Origin: Henriciella algicola
GTDB lineage: Bacteria > Pseudomonadota > Alphaproteobacteria > Caulobacterales > Hyphomonadaceae
Direction: 5' to 3'
DNA length: 64,000 nt
Assembly: GCF_003576245.1 (NCBI RefSeq)
Contig: NZ_QWGA01000008.1
Location: 248,001-312,000 of the forward strand
Under the pieces are notes generated by a model. It was not told where the DNA came from. It was given only the letters and a program-made list of their open reading frames with translations, and did no database searches. The translations under genes and the position numbers were made by a program. Below, in pieces: positions 17,900 to 26,793 of this stretch (positions are counted from its first letter, which is position 1; the number at the start of each line of letters is the position of its first letter).

Positions 17900-18595
17900 C
17901 TAACCGTCTGTATTTGCTGATTGCGGGATCGTATCGGTCACCGGGCTTTCAGCGCCCGCCGAATAGGACGTTCCACCACGTACGAGAAAACGTGGCACCT
18001 GACGTCCGCCCATCAGCTCGTCATAGAGGAGATTGCCAGAGCCAAGGTTCAACCCGCCGCCCGGGAGGTCTACAAAACCGGTCTCCGCCGCATCGGCCAG
18101 CGTCGCCACCACGGAGTTCGAGTTCTGGAACAGGAAATTGTAGTTCAGCCGCGCCTCATCGATCGCCCGGGCAAGGACGGCGACTTTCAGCCAGCGCTCC
18201 TGTCCAAAGTCGCGCGCAATGATGCCGACGCGTTGTGTGCGGCGGGGCTGTCGCAGCGGTGAGTGCGGGCTCTCGCCCCAGCCCATCGGCCCGAGGACGC
18301 GCAGCTCTCCATCTTCAGGATAAGCGGTGATGATCTCGGGGCGCCTGCCAGCTTCGGCGACATGCACAAGATGGGAATGTTCGCCTATGCTTGCGACGTC
18401 GAATTCGATCTTCACCAGGACGTTCTCGCCAAAGACCAGCTGAAACGCTTCGCCGCCACGCTCTGCCAGAAGGCGGAAGTCCTCGGCGCAAATTCCGTCA
18501 CGATGGACGCGCGCCCGCAACTGTGAGATCAGCGGGTCGCTCTCAGGCAGGCCGTTCGGCCAGATATCTTCAGGTGTCAGCAGGCATGTTGTCAC
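17900..18595 (-). CDS. Hypothetical protein with FLFQNSNSVVATL motif
   Basis: 231 residues, no signal peptide and no transmembrane segment. The best landmark is LNYNFLFQNSNSVVATLADAAE at about residues 147-170. An NSNS-type motif followed by a helix is also found in C-terminal domains of various bacterial secreted and toxin-associated proteins of uncertain, possibly papain-like, fold. I cannot name a family with confidence. It lies 58 bases upstream of the baeRF gene in the same direction, so cotranscription is possible. Ends in a Ser/Thr-rich tail. Confidence 0.6.
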   Translation of the reverse strand: MTTCLLTPEDIWPNGLPESDPLISQLRARVHRDGICAEDFRLLAERGGEAFQLVFGENVLVKIEFDVASIGEHSHLVHVAEAGRRPEIITAYPEDGELRVLGPMGWGESPHSPLRQPRRTQRVGIIARDFGQERWLKVAVLARAIDEARLNYNFLFQNSNSVVATLADAAETGFVDLPGGGLNLGSGNLLYDELMGGRQVPRFLVRGGTSYSAGAESPVTDTIPQSANTDG

Positions 18596-18706
18596 GGTAG
18601 ATTAAACGCATACTCCCTTTGCGTGGTTTCCCACACCCCTGTCGGGCGGAACGCTTCAGGACGCTGTGGCATTAAGGTTGCCAATGGCTGGAGGCACCTG
18701 AACGAC

Positions 18707-19195
18707 ATGAAGCATCTCGCAGTTATCCTGACGACTGGGCTTATCATTCTCATTGGAATTGGCGCGCGGTTCGCGATCGGCAACGTCTATAGTGAGGCCG
18801 AAGCGACAAACCTTATCCAGTCACTCACCCAGACGGGTCTCTATCTCGGCTCCGCCATCGCGGGTGCCTCAGCGACCACTCTTGCACTCATGCTGACCCT
18901 GCTTGGGCTGACCAATCAGACGCAAACCGACTTCGATTCCGATGTCTATCGAAGTATTTCGCAAGTAGCCTGGCTATCCACGATCAGTCTTGTCGGGGCC
19001 GTCATCCTGTTGCTCATGTTGGTTCTGCCGGTCGGCGAATTCAACAAGATGCCAGATGGTTGGTACCGGCTGATGTATGAAGTGATCTTCGCGCTGACTG
19101 TACTGGTCTGTGCACTTCTGACCGCAACAGTGGTGAGGCTGTTCATGACGATCCGCCGCGTCATCAGTCAGGTGACGCCGGGCGATGCAGTCTAA
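18707..19195 (+). CDS. Four-helix integral membrane protein, hypothetical
   Basis: 162 residues, starting MKHLAVILTTGLIILIGIG, with four hydrophobic segments at about 3-23, 50-72, 91-112 and 126-150. No enzyme motif is visible. The ATG at 18707 begins directly with a membrane segment; a longer in-frame version would add a 28-residue leader lacking a good ribosome site. GGAGG lies slightly far (about 12 bases) upstream. Transcribed divergently from the NSNS hypothetical gene. Function unknown. Confidence 0.65.
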   Translation: MKHLAVILTTGLIILIGIGARFAIGNVYSEAEATNLIQSLTQTGLYLGSAIAGASATTLALMLTLLGLTNQTQTDFDSDVYRSISQVAWLSTISLVGAVILLLMLVLPVGEFNKMPDGWYRLMYEVIFALTVLVCALLTATVVRLFMTIRRVISQVTPGDAV

Positions 19196-19347
19196 AGCAT
19201 AGATATATATTTGTAGTTCCATAGCTTTAAGTAGAAGAATAAGAAGTATGGTTATGAAAGCATGACCTTTACATAGAGCGTCGGAACGAGATGAAGGTGA
19301 ACGCTTTGTTTCTACTCATAAAATTATAGAACAAAGCAACTTCCTCC

Positions 19348-19620
19348 ATGAAATTTGTACCTAACAGTGTGTTCGTCAGTCATGCCGGACTGCCCAGCGG
19401 GCTCGTGTCGCGCCAGGACTGGAAAGACTTTATCGACGACACTGAGAAAGAAATCGCAGCCTTGGAGACGGCTTGGGCCGATTATCTACAGCACCATGAA
19501 GCGACGGCCGAAGATCAGCTGAGATTCGAGACTGTCAGAGACCGGCTGCAGGAAATCCGCGAGGATGCCCTGGTGAAATGGCGTTCAATGCGGGGCAACA
19601 AACCCGGCCTTGCCTGCTGA
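19348..19620 (+). CDS. Small helical hypothetical protein
   Basis: 90 residues, mostly charged helices ([48 protein letters not shown]), consistent with a short coiled-coil. No homologous family recognised. The preceding 150 bases are clearly AT-rich compared with the surroundings and hold no gene I can see, but plausibly a promoter. It ends 15 bases before the convergent tRNA-Arg gene. Confidence 0.5.
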   Translation: MKFVPNSVFVSHAGLPSGLVSRQDWKDFIDDTEKEIAALETAWADYLQHHEATAEDQLRFETVRDRLQEIREDALVKWRSMRGNKPGLAC

Positions 19621-19635
19621 ATTTTTCGGAAGAAA

Positions 19636-19712
19636 TGGCACACCCGAGAGGATTCGAACCTCTGACCCCCAGATTCGTAGTCTGGTGCTCTATCCAGCTG
19701 AGCTACGGGTGC
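19636..19712 (-). tRNA. tRNA-Arg (anticodon ACG)
   Basis: The complementary strand folds into a cloverleaf: acceptor arm GCACCCG/CGGGTGT with one G-U pair, D-arm with AGCTCAGCTGGATAGAGC, anticodon stem CCAGA/TCTGG with loop CTACGAA giving anticodon ACG, T-arm GAGG-TTCGAAT-CCTC, and an encoded 3' CCA. ACG, edited to ICG by TadA in bacteria, reads the CGU/CGC/CGA arginine codons. Confidence 0.97.
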
Positions 19713-19774
19713 TCCGTTGAGAGGGCGGACACATAGCGGCGCCGCGCGCACGATGCAAGCGCTTATGCTGCAGT

Positions 19775-20755
19775 CTACTGATCTGCCTCATATACACCCC
19801 GTGCAATCGCCCGTGCGAGCGTGGAAGCGGCAAGCTCTCCGATGCGCGTCAGGGAAATGGGCGAGGGCTCTTCCAGAGGGATTTTGCCCGTCGACAGAAC
19901 GAACAGCGCATCCCCATCGAAGGGAGCAAAAACTGGCCTGATCGCGCGCGAAAAGCCCGAAAGCGCCATCTGGGCGACGCGGTGCGCCTGCGCCGGGCTA
20001 AGCGCTGCATCGGTCGCGATACAGGCAATCGTCGTGTTCTGGCCGGGCTGTGGGTTCATCTTCGCATCGCCCCATTCTTCAGGGTCAGGATTGTAGCCCT
20101 CGCCCGGGCGGTGGTTGCCGAACTCACCATTCTGCTCATACGGCCAGGCCCAGAAGCAGCTCGTCCCCGGCATGAAGACTGAGCCGAAGCAGTTCACGCC
20201 TGCAAGGGCGCCGATCGTCATTCCGTCAGCCGTGCGAAGCGAGGCAGAACCAAGCCCGCCTGCATGCGCACCAGCATTTGCGCCAAGCCCGCAACCGACA
20301 TTGCCGAGCGGAAAGGACTTGGCCCGGTTTTCGAACGCTTCCTCCCCAAGCAGGCGATAGGGAGGCTGCTCGCCCCAGCCCTTGTCGCCGCCATTGGCAA
20401 GGTCATAGAGGATGGCCGCTGGAACGATCGGCGTCTTCGGCACGCCCGGAAGGTCCTTCAGGCCATAGCCGCGCCCCATCGCGCCGAGTTTCGCCGAAAC
20501 CCCATCTGCGGCGGCGAGACCATAGGCGCTGCCGCCCGACAGGACGACGGCATCGACCTGCTCAACCATCGTGTCGGCGCGCAAAAGGTCCGTCTCGCGC
20601 GTGCCGGGGCCACCGCCCGCGACGGCGCAGGCAGCCGTTGCAGGCTCATCTGCGACGATGACGGTCGTGCCGGTCAGCACGTCCCGGTTTTCCGCATTGC
20701 CAACCTCGATGCCTGGAACGTCGGTGATGAGATTTTTTGGGCCGGGCCGGGACAT
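19775..20755 (-). CDS. P1 family peptidase (DmpA/S58, L-aminopeptidase D-esterase type)
   Basis: 326 residues with the S58/P1 layout: NLITDVPGIEVGNAE at the N-terminus, VLSGGSAYGLAAADGV, TPIVPAAILYDL, and the autocleavage region ending GQNTTIACIATDAALSPAQ (about 245-263). By family knowledge the residue after the cleavage point is the nucleophile, here a threonine in NTT instead of the serine of DmpA. The precursor would self-cleave into alpha and beta chains and hydrolyse N-terminal amino acids from small peptides or esters. The ATG at 20755 has GGAG eight bases upstream. Confidence 0.9.
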   Translation of the reverse strand: MSRPGPKNLITDVPGIEVGNAENRDVLTGTTVIVADEPATAACAVAGGGPGTRETDLLRADTMVEQVDAVVLSGGSAYGLAAADGVSAKLGAMGRGYGLKDLPGVPKTPIVPAAILYDLANGGDKGWGEQPPYRLLGEEAFENRAKSFPLGNVGCGLGANAGAHAGGLGSASLRTADGMTIGALAGVNCFGSVFMPGTSCFWAWPYEQNGEFGNHRPGEGYNPDPEEWGDAKMNPQPGQNTTIACIATDAALSPAQAHRVAQMALSGFSRAIRPVFAPFDGDALFVLSTGKIPLEEPSPISLTRIGELAASTLARAIARGVYEADQ

Positions 20756-20967
20756 ATCGCGCTGCTCCACATTTTCGCCCGTCCCGGGCTGGGACAGGAG
20801 TTTGCGTCAACCTGATCCCTAAAGCTGGCAGGCCTCTGACACAACACGCCAACCATCCTGCCTCTCCGGCATGAAACCTGCTTGCAGACAGGCAAGCCGG
20901 GCACAAAAGCTTCATTTGCGCCCACCGCCCCAATGGGTAAGGTCTTAACGTGTCAGGGGAGCAGGAC

Positions 20968-21267
20968 ATGAAACTCAAATTTGCCATCGCAGTCTCAGCC
21001 ATCGCAGCAGGCGGCCTTTCGGCAGCCGCGCAAGAGGCGCAGACCTATTCGACGGAAGTCCCGAACCTCAGCCAGTGCATTGAGCGCGCAGGCGCCGATG
21101 GTGAGGCGACGCAGGAAGAGCTTGATGACTGCATCAGCGCCAATCTTGGCGAAGTGCGCGCGGCAATGCCTCAAGTGCCTATGGATAATGCGGGTGAAAC
21201 GCCCTATCGCATGGAAAACGCCATGACCGGTGAAACCGCTGAAGGGGACACCGAAGAGGAGTCCTGA
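20968..21267 (+). CDS. Small secreted acidic protein, hypothetical
   Basis: 99 residues with a signal peptide (MKLKFAIAVSAIAAGGLSAAAQ). The mature part is very acidic, has two cysteines (SQCIERAG and DDCISAN) likely forming a disulfide, and ends in a Glu/Thr-rich tail. An AGGGGAGCAGG site supports the ATG at 20968. Its stop overlaps the gamma-glutamyltransferase start by one base (TGATG), so the two are cotranslated; it may be a periplasmic accessory of that enzyme, which is inference only. Confidence 0.65.
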   Translation: MKLKFAIAVSAIAAGGLSAAAQEAQTYSTEVPNLSQCIERAGADGEATQEELDDCISANLGEVRAAMPQVPMDNAGETPYRMENAMTGETAEGDTEEES

Positions 21268-23045
21268 TGAAACCTTCCACCTTGCTCTGTCCAGCGCTCG
21301 CTCTGGTCGCGCTTGCTGCGTGTCAGCCACAATCTGAAACCAGCGTCCCCGACCGACCGACACTTGAAGAGACAGAGCAGGCGCCCGCACCCAGGATCTG
21401 GGACAAGGGCGCCATGGTGGCGGCGGCGGACCCCCGCGCCGTGGAAGCGGGCCTCAAAATCCTGCGTGAAGGCGGCACCGCGATCGATGCCGCCATCGCC
21501 GTTCACACTGTCCTTGGTCTGGTTGAGCCGCAGAGCTCCGGCATCGGCGGCGGCGCTTTCATGGTCTATTACGACTATGAGGACGATGCGCTGACCGTAT
21601 TCGATGGGCGCGAAACGGCGCCTCAGGCGGCAGACGAAAACCTGTTCGTGATCGACGGCGAAGTCCTCGACTATGTCACCGCATGGCAGTCAGGCCGCTC
21701 GGCAGGCGTGCCCGGCATGATCGCGCTCTACAAGGCCGCGCATGAGGCAGAAGGTGAAGCCGAATGGGCCTCGCTCTTCCAGCCTGCCATCGATCTTGCC
21801 CGCGATGGTTTCGAAGTTTCTCCGCGCCTTGCCGGCCTGCTCGCCAATGAGCGCCTGCGCGGTGCTATGCGCCTTGATGAGGACGAAAATGCCAGCGTCT
21901 ACTTCTTCCCGGAAGGTGAGCCGCTGACTGTCGGCACGGTGCGCGACAACCCAGCCTATGCCGACCTCCTCCAGTCTGTCGCTGAGAATGGACCGTCCGC
22001 CTTCTATGAAGGCGAGAATGCGCAGGCCATTGTCGATGTGCTGTCTCAGGAACCACTCCCCGGCTCCATGACGCTGGACGATATCTCTTCCTATGAGGTG
22101 AAGCTGCGCCCAGCGGTCTGCGGCGACCATGAGACGATGCGCATCTGCTCTGCGCCGCCGCCAAGCTCCGGCGCGGTTACCCAGAACATGATCTGGGGCC
22201 TTTATGAGCGCATGACTGAGGGCAGCAGCCCCGGTTACAGCGATGAGAAGCTCGCCGCATGGGTCGATGCCCAGCGTATCGCCTATGCTGACCGCGATCA
22301 TTACGTCGCCGATGGGGACTATGTTCAGGTGCCAACCTCTGACCTGATTGATCCGCGCTATCTCGATGCCCGTGTCGGTGATGTCTATGCGCCGGATGCC
22401 ACTCCGCAGCCGGGTGATCCGGGTGAGGTTCTCGGCCGTGGTTCGATGATCGGCATGTGGGGCAGGGACCTAACCGACGAAACGCCAGGCACCACGCACA
22501 TCTCCATCATCGATGGTGAGGGCAACGCTGTCTCCATGACAGCGACGGTAGAGTCCGCCTTCGGCAATTCGCGCATGGTGAACGGCTATCTGCTTAACAA
22601 TGAGCTGACAGACTTCTCGCGCCAGCCAACGATCAACAGCCTGCCAGTGGCTAATGCACCGGCGGCTGGGAAACGCCCGCGCTCTTCCATGTCACCGACC
22701 ATGGTGTTCGATCAGGACGGCGACCTCTTCATGGTCACCGGGTCTCCGGGCGGTAATTCCATCGTCGCCTATGTCTCCAAGACAATTGTCGGCGTGCTCG
22801 ACTGGGGCCTCTCTGCGCAGGAAGCCATCAACCTTCCGAACGTGATCGCGCGCGGCCCATCGGTCGGCGTCGAAATTGATGTGGAGCGCGGTCAGGACTG
22901 GGCCGATACGCTGTCGGCGGCAGGATATGCCGTTGAAGAGCGGACCGGCGAGAATTCAGGCCTTCACGTCATCATCGTGCGCGGCGACGGGCTGGATGGT
23001 GGGGCAGACCCCCGCCGCGAAGGCGTCGCCCTGACACTCGACTAG
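21267..23045 (+). CDS. Gamma-glutamyltransferase, lipoprotein form
   Basis: 592 residues. The N-terminal LAAC lipobox (Cys about 19) indicates a lipid-anchored enzyme. Family landmarks: GAMVAAADPRAVEAGLKILREGGTAIDAAIA, the oxyanion/binding block PQSSGIGGGAFMVYYD, the autocleavage threonine in GTTHISIIDGEGNAVSMTATV (about 408-428), and SPTMVFDQDGDLFMVTGSPGGNSI. It should self-process into large and small subunits and cleave or transfer the gamma-glutamyl group of glutathione and related peptides in the periplasm. Coupled to a small secreted protein gene upstream. Confidence 0.93.
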   Translation: MKPSTLLCPALALVALAACQPQSETSVPDRPTLEETEQAPAPRIWDKGAMVAAADPRAVEAGLKILREGGTAIDAAIAVHTVLGLVEPQSSGIGGGAFMVYYDYEDDALTVFDGRETAPQAADENLFVIDGEVLDYVTAWQSGRSAGVPGMIALYKAAHEAEGEAEWASLFQPAIDLARDGFEVSPRLAGLLANERLRGAMRLDEDENASVYFFPEGEPLTVGTVRDNPAYADLLQSVAENGPSAFYEGENAQAIVDVLSQEPLPGSMTLDDISSYEVKLRPAVCGDHETMRICSAPPPSSGAVTQNMIWGLYERMTEGSSPGYSDEKLAAWVDAQRIAYADRDHYVADGDYVQVPTSDLIDPRYLDARVGDVYAPDATPQPGDPGEVLGRGSMIGMWGRDLTDETPGTTHISIIDGEGNAVSMTATVESAFGNSRMVNGYLLNNELTDFSRQPTINSLPVANAPAAGKRPRSSMSPTMVFDQDGDLFMVTGSPGGNSIVAYVSKTIVGVLDWGLSAQEAINLPNVIARGPSVGVEIDVERGQDWADTLSAAGYAVEERTGENSGLHVIIVRGDGLDGGADPRREGVALTLD

Positions 23046-23046
23046 C

Positions 23047-24459
23047 CTATTTGGCAGGCGGCGCAGCGGGGAGGGTCAGCCTGAACCGCGTGCCCGTCTC
23101 ACTGGTCTCTACCAACGAAAGCTCCCCGCCCATGGCGCGGGCAAGGTCGCGTGACAGCGACAGGCCAAGCCCCGTGCCATCGCGCCGCGATGAAGCGGCG
23201 AAGGGCTTGAACAGATTGTCCTGCGCCCGCTTTGGCAGGCCCGGGCCAGTATCTGCAAAATCGATGCGGGTCGGGTCGCCTGATACAGTGATCGTCCCGC
23301 CAGCCTCTCCCATCGCTTCGGCCGCATTGCGGATCAGATTGGCCGCTATCCGGTAGAGATGATCCGGGTCACCATAGCCGGTGAGGCCGGGATCGATCTC
23401 ATTGGCGAAACTGACCTGGCCACCATCGCCAATCCCTTCCATGGCCGCCTCGCTCACCGTTTCGGCGAGTCTGACCATCTGCAGCCGCGCGACAGGTGTC
23501 GAGGAGCGGCCATAGCGCAGCGTATCGCTCGCAAGGCCGATGGCCCGCTCCAGCGCACGTTCAAGCCGCGGGACGGCGCGCTGGACCCGCGGGTCGTCAG
23601 AGGTTGAGAGGGCATCGGATGCGAGCTGCGCGGTGGCGAGCGTGTTTCGGAGGTCATGATTAATCTTGGCGACCGCCTCACCAAGCTGGGCCAGCCGTTC
23701 GCGCTGGCGGAAGCTGTCGGAGACCGCCTCTTCCATGTCAGCGAGGGCATTCTGCGCGCGGCCAATCTCATCGCGCCGCGAAGTCGGCCCCAGCCGCCGC
23801 GTCCAGCTGCCCGGGTCCTGCCTGAACTGGATAACGGCCTGCGTCACCCGCTGGATGGGCCGCACGACGAGCGCGATCAGCAGGAAATAGATCAGCATCG
23901 CCGCTGTGATCGAGACGATGAGCGACACGATCAGGATGCGCCCGGCATAGGCGGTCAGCCCCCGCTTCAGCGGCGCTTCTGGCAGGATGACCTCCAGCAC
24001 ACGCCCCTCGCCAGACCCCATGCCGCGAATGACCAGCATGCGCCCATTCTCTGCCAGCAGGGTCTCCAGCGTCTCGCCAATCTCGCCGAAATAGCTCTCC
24101 GACATCATGTCGATTTCTTTCATCGGCCCTTCGAGCGGCATGGCGGGCGGCAGGATCTGCTCGCGCATGTCATCGCTGAGCTCAGCCACAGCCAGCACTT
24201 CGGCGCGCATAAGCAAGTCGTTCGACAGCTCTTCGGACACCATGCGGCTTGGCGCGGCCTCGAGTGAGAGGGCCGCGATACGTGCCGCTTGCACGCGCTC
24301 ATTCAGCCAGCTTTCGCGATAGTTGGCGGCGCTCGGCAGGAAGATGATGAATTCGACCAGCAGGATGACGCCGATCGTCACGAGGAATAGCCGCACGCTC
24401 AGGCTGTCGAACAGCCCGCGTCGGTTGGTCGTATTCGCTTCAGGCTCACGCAACGGCAC
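23047..24459 (-). CDS. Sensor histidine kinase (orphan)
   Basis: 470 residues: transmembrane helix at about 22-44, a periplasmic sensor region to about 170, a second helix at about 174-197, HAMP-like linker, and a dimerisation helix with the phospho-acceptor in KINHDLRNTLA (His about 262). The HATPase_c domain has an N box (NLIRNAAEAM), a G1 box (DTGPGLP) and a G2 box (GTGLGLSLS). The start is GTG. No response regulator is adjacent, so its partner is elsewhere. The sensor domain is rich in Met/Glu and shows no known fold. It ends 1 base from the convergent GGT stop. Confidence 0.93.
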   Translation of the reverse strand: MPLREPEANTTNRRGLFDSLSVRLFLVTIGVILLVEFIIFLPSAANYRESWLNERVQAARIAALSLEAAPSRMVSEELSNDLLMRAEVLAVAELSDDMREQILPPAMPLEGPMKEIDMMSESYFGEIGETLETLLAENGRMLVIRGMGSGEGRVLEVILPEAPLKRGLTAYAGRILIVSLIVSITAAMLIYFLLIALVVRPIQRVTQAVIQFRQDPGSWTRRLGPTSRRDEIGRAQNALADMEEAVSDSFRQRERLAQLGEAVAKINHDLRNTLATAQLASDALSTSDDPRVQRAVPRLERALERAIGLASDTLRYGRSSTPVARLQMVRLAETVSEAAMEGIGDGGQVSFANEIDPGLTGYGDPDHLYRIAANLIRNAAEAMGEAGGTITVSGDPTRIDFADTGPGLPKRAQDNLFKPFAASSRRDGTGLGLSLSRDLARAMGGELSLVETSETGTRFRLTLPAAPPAK

Positions 24460-24474
24460 GCAGCGGCAATTAAG

Positions 24475-26010
24475 CTAGGCGATGCGTTGAAGCAAGCTGA
24501 CAAGAAGGCGCGCGGGCCGTCCAAACACCGCGCCAGAGAAATGCGCGCTGGCCGCCCGCTTCACGACTTCGGTCCGCGTCGGGTAGGGCGAGATGAAATT
24601 GGTGAGCGAGGTCAGCTTCATCCCGTTCGACATGGCATAGCCGACCAGCTGGATGATATCGCCTGCGCCTTCGCCCACAATCGACGCGCCAACCAGCTTG
24701 CCCTTATGGAGCACGAGCTTGCATTCGCCCTTGGTCTTGCCCTCGGCAATCGCGCGGTCATTCTCGTCGAAGGCGAAGACGGACGTCTCGACCTTGTCGC
24801 CAAATTGCTCCCGCGCTGCCGCTTCAGTGAGGCCCACCTGCGCGACCTCCGGCGAGGTATAGGTCACCGCTGGCAGTGGCAAACTGTCAGCGCGCGAGCC
24901 CTGTTTGAAGAAAGCCCGGCGCACCAGCACGGACGCATGCCAGCCGGCAAGGTGCGTGAATTGCCCCATCCCCGCGACATCGCCCAGCGCCCAGACACGT
25001 TTGTTAGAGATCGAGCGCAGCTTCTGGCTGACCTTGATGCCGCGCTTGTCATATTCGACATCGCCAACTTCCAGATCGAGCCCGTCCAGTACTGGCTGGC
25101 GGCCAGCCGCGACGAGGAGGTGGCTACCTCGCACAATCTTCTTGCCGTCGGGCCCTTCCGCTTCCAGCACGATGGTGCCGTCGCTTTCGCTGACGCTGGC
25201 GGCCTCATAGCCCTCCAGCAGCGTCACGCCCTCATCGCGCAGCGCATCAGCAGCGACCTTTGCATGGTCCTCATCAGAAGAGGCGAGCACGCGGCCCATC
25301 TCGACAACCGTGACCTCAGAACCAAGGCGGCGGAAAGCCTGCGCCATTTCCATACCGATCGGCCCACCGCCAAGGATGATCAGGTGAAGCGGCAGCTTGT
25401 CGATGTCGAAGATGGTCTCATTGGTGAGATAGTTGACCGTCGCAAGGCCTGGCACAGGCGGAATGAAAGCGCGTGAGCCGGTCGCGATAACGATCCGTCG
25501 GGCTTTCACGGTCGCGCTGGGCGAATTGATTGTCTGCGGATCAGAAAACTTCGCATGCTCGCGGATGACAGTGACGCCAAGACCCTCAAACCGCTCCTGG
25601 CTGTCGACGGGTGCAATCGTTTCGATGGCAGAGCGGATATGCGCCTGCACCTTCTGCCAGTCCGCCACCGGCGTGCCCGTGACAATACCATAGTCGACGC
25701 CTTCACGCGCCGACGCGGCGTACTTCGCGGCAGAGATCAGCGCCTTTGACGGCACGCAGCCGGAGTTGAGACAGTCGCCGCCCATCTCGCCCTTTTCAAA
25801 CAGGACAACTTTCAGCCCCAGCATGGCCGCACCGGCAGCCGCTGAGAGACCGCCAGACCCGGCGCCGACGACGACCAGATCGGCCTTGAGATTGCGATGC
25901 GGCGCGGCGCCAACCGAGTGGGGCGCAGGCTCAGTGCTCACCTGGTCGGGGGACTGATCACCCGGGATGGGCGCGCGGGCATTCTGCTTGGCGGTCGCAT
26001 CATCACTCAT
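24475..26010 (-). CDS. FAD-dependent pyridine nucleotide-disulfide oxidoreductase (mercuric reductase-like)
   Basis: 511 residues: FAD-binding VVGAGSGGLSAAAGA (about 47-61), redox-active disulfide GGDCLNSGCVPSK (about 77-89), NAD(P)-binding LGGGPIGMEMAQAF (about 214-227), and a C-terminal dimerisation domain. In that domain the usual His-Pro-Thr is YPTRTE, so the His-Glu dyad of lipoamide dehydrogenase is absent. There is no MerR or HMA domain. It is encoded directly after TVP38 with a 4-base overlap, a recurrent pairing in bacteria whose joint function is unproven. Cytoplasmic disulfide reductase of unknown substrate. Confidence 0.88.
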   Translation of the reverse strand: MSDDATAKQNARAPIPGDQSPDQVSTEPAPHSVGAAPHRNLKADLVVVGAGSGGLSAAAGAAMLGLKVVLFEKGEMGGDCLNSGCVPSKALISAAKYAASAREGVDYGIVTGTPVADWQKVQAHIRSAIETIAPVDSQERFEGLGVTVIREHAKFSDPQTINSPSATVKARRIVIATGSRAFIPPVPGLATVNYLTNETIFDIDKLPLHLIILGGGPIGMEMAQAFRRLGSEVTVVEMGRVLASSDEDHAKVAADALRDEGVTLLEGYEAASVSESDGTIVLEAEGPDGKKIVRGSHLLVAAGRQPVLDGLDLEVGDVEYDKRGIKVSQKLRSISNKRVWALGDVAGMGQFTHLAGWHASVLVRRAFFKQGSRADSLPLPAVTYTSPEVAQVGLTEAAAREQFGDKVETSVFAFDENDRAIAEGKTKGECKLVLHKGKLVGASIVGEGAGDIIQLVGYAMSNGMKLTSLTNFISPYPTRTEVVKRAASAHFSGAVFGRPARLLVSLLQRIA

Positions 26011-26753
26011 TGGGCAGCTTCCTCAATCTGGGCCGCCTTGCGGCGGAAAATCTTCTTGTAGGCTACTGGCAGCAGCGCCACGACGGCGAGCGCCAGGAAG
26101 GCCGGGGCAAAATTGGCCACCGCATCCAGCAGCGAATTGGTCTCGCCCTGGTCGAATGTCGCGCCAAGGCTCGCCCCGATCCACGTATATGCAATGACGC
26201 CGGGGACAATGCCGAGCGCCGTGGTGAGGACATAGTCGCGGAACTTCGCGCCAAGCAGGGCAGGGGCGATATTGGCAACCGGGAACGGCACCAGCGGCAA
26301 GAGGCGGAGGGCAAACATGTAGGACACTGCGTCCTCCTGAAAGCCTTTCTCCATCCGCTTGACGAACCCGCCCGCCTTCTCCTGTAGCGTCTTGCCAATC
26401 GATGTCTTCGCGGCGAGGAACAGCGCGCTCGCGCCCAGCGTTGCGCCGACGACCGTGGCCGCGCTCCCGCCAAACAGGCCAAAGAGCAGGCCGCCCGCAA
26501 TCGTGATCCAGAGTGCGCCCGGCAGCATGAATGCCGTCGCAAGCGCATAGATCAAGACATAGGCGGCCACAGCGAGGACGATATTCTCGTCCACAAAGGC
26601 CTGCATGCTCGCATTCTGGCGTTGCAGCGTCTCGATGGAGAGATAGTCGAACAGGCCGAACGCCCATGCGGCTATGAGACCCGCGACAATCACATAGATC
26701 GGCCAGAGGCGGACCCAGATGGATGTCCCGGTCTTGGTATTGTCTTCAGACAT
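26007..26753 (-). CDS. TVP38/TMEM64 (DedA-superfamily) membrane protein
   Basis: 248 residues with about six hydrophobic segments. The VTT-domain signature is visible: AFMLPGALWITIAGGLLFGLFGGSAATVVGATLGASALFLAAK, followed by the LPLVPFPVANIAPALLGAKFRDYVLTTALGIVPGVIAYTWIG block. VTT/DedA proteins act as lipid scramblases in characterised members. The start at 26753 (MSEDNTKTG) is preferred over an upstream in-frame ATG because the extra residues are basic and non-hydrophobic. Overlaps the disulfide oxidoreductase gene by ATGA. Confidence 0.92.
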   Translation of the reverse strand: MSEDNTKTGTSIWVRLWPIYVIVAGLIAAWAFGLFDYLSIETLQRQNASMQAFVDENIVLAVAAYVLIYALATAFMLPGALWITIAGGLLFGLFGGSAATVVGATLGASALFLAAKTSIGKTLQEKAGGFVKRMEKGFQEDAVSYMFALRLLPLVPFPVANIAPALLGAKFRDYVLTTALGIVPGVIAYTWIGASLGATFDQGETNSLLDAVANFAPAFLALAVVALLPVAYKKIFRRKAAQIEEAAQ

Positions 26754-26793
26754 GGCGTGGGCTTTCAGATGAATGTCAAAGCGCGATGCGGGC

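Noticed and set aside
24487-25476. 329-codon plus-strand open frame across the disulfide oxidoreductase
   Set aside because: The minus strand has all FAD, disulfide and NAD motifs; the plus frame is a GC-driven shadow.
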